Of a stretch of DNA of 64,000 nt, positions 62,544 to 64,000 are shown piece after piece. A model generated the notes under the pieces. It worked only from the letters and a program-made list of their open reading frames with translations, did not search any database and had not been told where the DNA came from. The stretch comes from Globisporangium splendens (taxonomy: Eukaryota; Oomycota; Peronosporomycetes; Pythiales; Pythiaceae): NCBI GenBank assembly GCA_006386115.1, contig VFIW01000008.1:806001-870000 (forward strand), given 5' to 3'. The position numbers and the translations under genes were made by a program. Position 1 is the stretch's first letter, and every line of letters starts with the position of its first letter.

Positions 62544-63475
62544 CGCAGCTTGCGCTTGTCGACGGGTCTCTTCGGAGCCGCCGAAGCTTGAACCAACGAG
62601 AGATCCATTGGTTCGGATCCACTGTAACGTGGAGGAGGTCTCGCGTGCCGGAACTGCGCGGCGCGGTAAGGGAACGCGTGAAGCCGTGCTTGCTTCGCGC
62701 TGAAGTCTTCTTGCAACGCCAGAGCGATTGCTTGCTCTAGCGTTTCCGGGTATTCCCGGAACAGGTAGGTCTTGACGGGACCATCCACCAAACCTTTCAT
62801 GAACGTGGCGACTTGCGTCGCCATGTCGATTGGCTCAGACACGATACTTGATACCAAGTATCGGGCATGCTGGATATACGCGTGGAGATCGCGTTTATCC
62901 TGTCGGATTTTGAGAAATTCCGTGCGAGTACGGAATTCCGACTTTGGTGGCTCAAAGGCGGCACGGATGTCGCCTTTAAACTCCGAAAGTGTGGAGAAAC
63001 AACCATGGTCGGCCATTCGGCGACCAAATGCCCAGCTCTTGGCTCTCCCAGCGAGCTTGGACATCGCAAAATCGACCTGTTGCTCCGGATCGTAGATTTG
63101 TCCGGAGCGAATGGCGGCATCGATTTCGACGAACCATCGGAGGAGAGGCTCATTGTCTCCTCCGCCATACTTCGCGACTTCAAGCCTCACAGGCTTTTGT
63201 CGTGGGAACTGTACCTGCGCAGGAGCTGCGCGGGTTGCTTCTCTTCCACGGTCTTCTGCCTCCTTCTGCAGGAACCCGATCGCCGTGAGGCGATGTTGAT
63301 CCTGCGACAGGGTGGCAAGGATGGCGAACACGGCCTTTTCGCCGATGATCGTCCTCGTCCGTTGGAAGGCACTCCACTCGAGATCACTTAAGTGGAGGCA
63401 ATCCTCCCGGTTGATCGTCGCACTCGCGGTTTCCGCGGGTTCGAGATTCATCATCGGTTCTTCGTCAGTACTCAT
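62426..63475 (-). CDS. Gypsy-C Gag
   Basis: 349 codons from ATG 63475 (MSTDEEPMMNLEPAETAS) to TAA at 62428-62426; the frame is open upstream to 63511 without ATG. The core resembles Gypsy-A Gag: HLSDLEWSAFQRTRTIIGE, NEPLLRWFVEIDAAIRSGQ, MSKLAGRAKSWAFG and PKSEFRTRTEFLKIRQD. A knuckle-like CHRCQKLGHFQYEC lies near residue 310. The tail is probably a few codons short because of the TAA at the slippery site. Confidence 0.88.
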   Translation of the reverse strand: MSTDEEPMMNLEPAETASATINREDCLHLSDLEWSAFQRTRTIIGEKAVFAILATLSQDQHRLTAIGFLQKEAEDRGREATRAAPAQVQFPRQKPVRLEVAKYGGGDNEPLLRWFVEIDAAIRSGQIYDPEQQVDFAMSKLAGRAKSWAFGRRMADHGCFSTLSEFKGDIRAAFEPPKSEFRTRTEFLKIRQDKRDLHAYIQHARYLVSSIVSEPIDMATQVATFMKGLVDGPVKTYLFREYPETLEQAIALALQEDFSAKQARLHAFPYRAAQFRHARPPPRYSGSEPMDLSLVQASAAPKRPVDKRKLRCHRCQKLGHFQYECRAAQPAPCVRDTHRTTSSRPTREE

Positions 63476-63507
63476 TACTGACGGCTCCCGCTCTGTGGTT
63501 GGACGGA

Positions 63508-63523
63508 CCACAAAGTGCTACCA
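63508..63523 (-). other. Gypsy-C primer-binding site
   Basis: TGGTAGCACTTTGTGG starts two bases inside the LTR. Its first ten bases equal those of the Gypsy-B site, so the families may share a tRNA primer, which I could not identify. Confidence 0.55.
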
Positions 63524-63525
63524 GG

Positions 63526-63911
63526 TGTAACGGGACTCGTTACACGGCGTACACGTGCGTTGAGGAAGCGCAGGTGAAAGGAAGGGAGCTTTGCGCGTTA
63601 CCGTGCAAATTGAGAAGTGAATTAAAACGTTAAAGTGCTACATGCAATCGTAGTGACTGAAACCTACGGTGTCTCTCATTGGTAGATAATCGGATGTCCA
63701 GTCCGACTATCATCCAATGGGATTAAATCTTAACGGCTTAGTCTTATTGGCTAATATGCAAATGGCTACGTACAGTGTTCATGAGTGACACATATTAATG
63801 TGTCTCCAACTGTACGACGTGGACGGGTTCGGAAGAGGTGGTAAAACCCATGTGGGAGAAAACCCACACTCTCCTGACCCGGGAACCCATGTAATGGGAG
63901 GCCCCATTACA
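63526..63911 (-). repeat. Gypsy-C 5' LTR
   Basis: 386 bp between the PBS and the Gypsy-A gag flank, with TG...CA ends (TGTAACGGG, CCCATTACA). No partner LTR in the window, so the boundaries rest on the flanks and terminal motifs. Confidence 0.8.
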
Positions 63912-64000
63912 CGTGGTGCATGAAGCTGACCACCGCGCTCTTCTGGTCCTCCGGAGACGCCGATCGAAGAAGACTGACCACAGCAGCCTCTCCGATGACA
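63912..64000 (-). pseudogene. Gypsy-A copy 3, gag fragment at the right edge
   Basis: 89 bases matching about 18339-18427 with one difference seen (GAAGAAGAC against GAAGCAGAC). On the minus strand they encode Gag residues around VIGEAAVVSL and KSAVVSFMHHE. This is the target into which Gypsy-C inserted; the element continues beyond the window. Confidence 0.88.

Larger units (their letters stand above)
60954..63911 (-). mobile_element. Gypsy-C, 5' half of a Ty3/gypsy element
   Basis: 5' LTR 63526-63911 (386 bp, TGTAACGG...CATTACA), PBS, gag and the first part of pol up to RT, then cut at 60953/60954 by Gypsy-B LTR. The right flank is Gypsy-A gag sequence (CGTGGTGCATGAAGC), so Gypsy-C inserted into another Gypsy-A copy. 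The 3' half and 3' LTR are absent. Confidence 0.88.

Noticed and set aside
1..64000. tRNA, rRNA, CRISPR array, bacterial promoters or operons
   Set aside because: No cloverleaf, rRNA signature or regular spacer array was seen, and the gene content is eukaryotic retrotransposon.

Overview
The window is almost entirely nested retrotransposons beside one broken host gene. It is probably from an oomycete (Phytophthora or downy-mildew type). I infer this from large Ty3/gypsy and APE-type LINE elements with few introns and from a motif that fits the oomycete Inr/FPR core promoter. No bacterial features, tRNA, rRNA or CRISPR array were seen. Element names below (Gypsy-A, -B, -C, LINE-A, LINE-B) are provisional.

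Layout. (1) 1-2856, minus: 952 uninterrupted codons of a long coiled-coil protein that recalls CEP290, open past the left edge and without a credible start. (2) 3107-44947, minus: Gypsy-A copy 1, with two insertions inside it. Gypsy-B copy 1 (5018-13571, TSD ACCTT) sits in its pol gene. A 25.6-kb chain of four LINE segments (19279-44900) sits in its 5' LTR. (3) 44948-46155: a 1.2-kb spacer with hairpins and an exon-like 30-mer that also occurs at 2.9 kb. (4) 46156-52383, plus: Gypsy-A copy 2, cut off in pol. (5) 52384-60953, minus: degenerate Gypsy-B copy 2, with unlike LTRs and no TSD. (6) 60954-63911, minus: Gypsy-C 5' half. (7) 63912-64000, minus: gag of a third Gypsy-A copy, into which Gypsy-C inserted.

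How the parts work. Each gypsy family has gag, then pol (protease, reverse transcriptase, RNase H, integrase; a chromodomain is seen in A and B). Pol lies in the -1 frame behind a canonical slippery heptamer (A AAA AAC or G GGA AAC). Gypsy-A and Gypsy-B each also carry a long antisense ORF (380 and 514 codons). It starts just inside the 3' LTR, runs against the end of pol and ends in predicted coiled coil. LINE-A encodes a CCHC ORF1, an OTU-like cysteine protease, APE endonuclease, RT and RNase H. LINE-B encodes a very long CCHC ORF1, APE, RT and RNase H.

Most notable: the four LINE segments are joined head to tail in the order A(3' part)-B(3' part)-B(nearly full)-A(full), yet only one 13-bp target duplication brackets the whole chain. 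This suggests one target-primed event with template jumping. The antisense ORFs are the second main lead. Traces of recombination between elements (a shared inverted 5-bp flank, a chimeric LTR) suggest the block has been rearranged.
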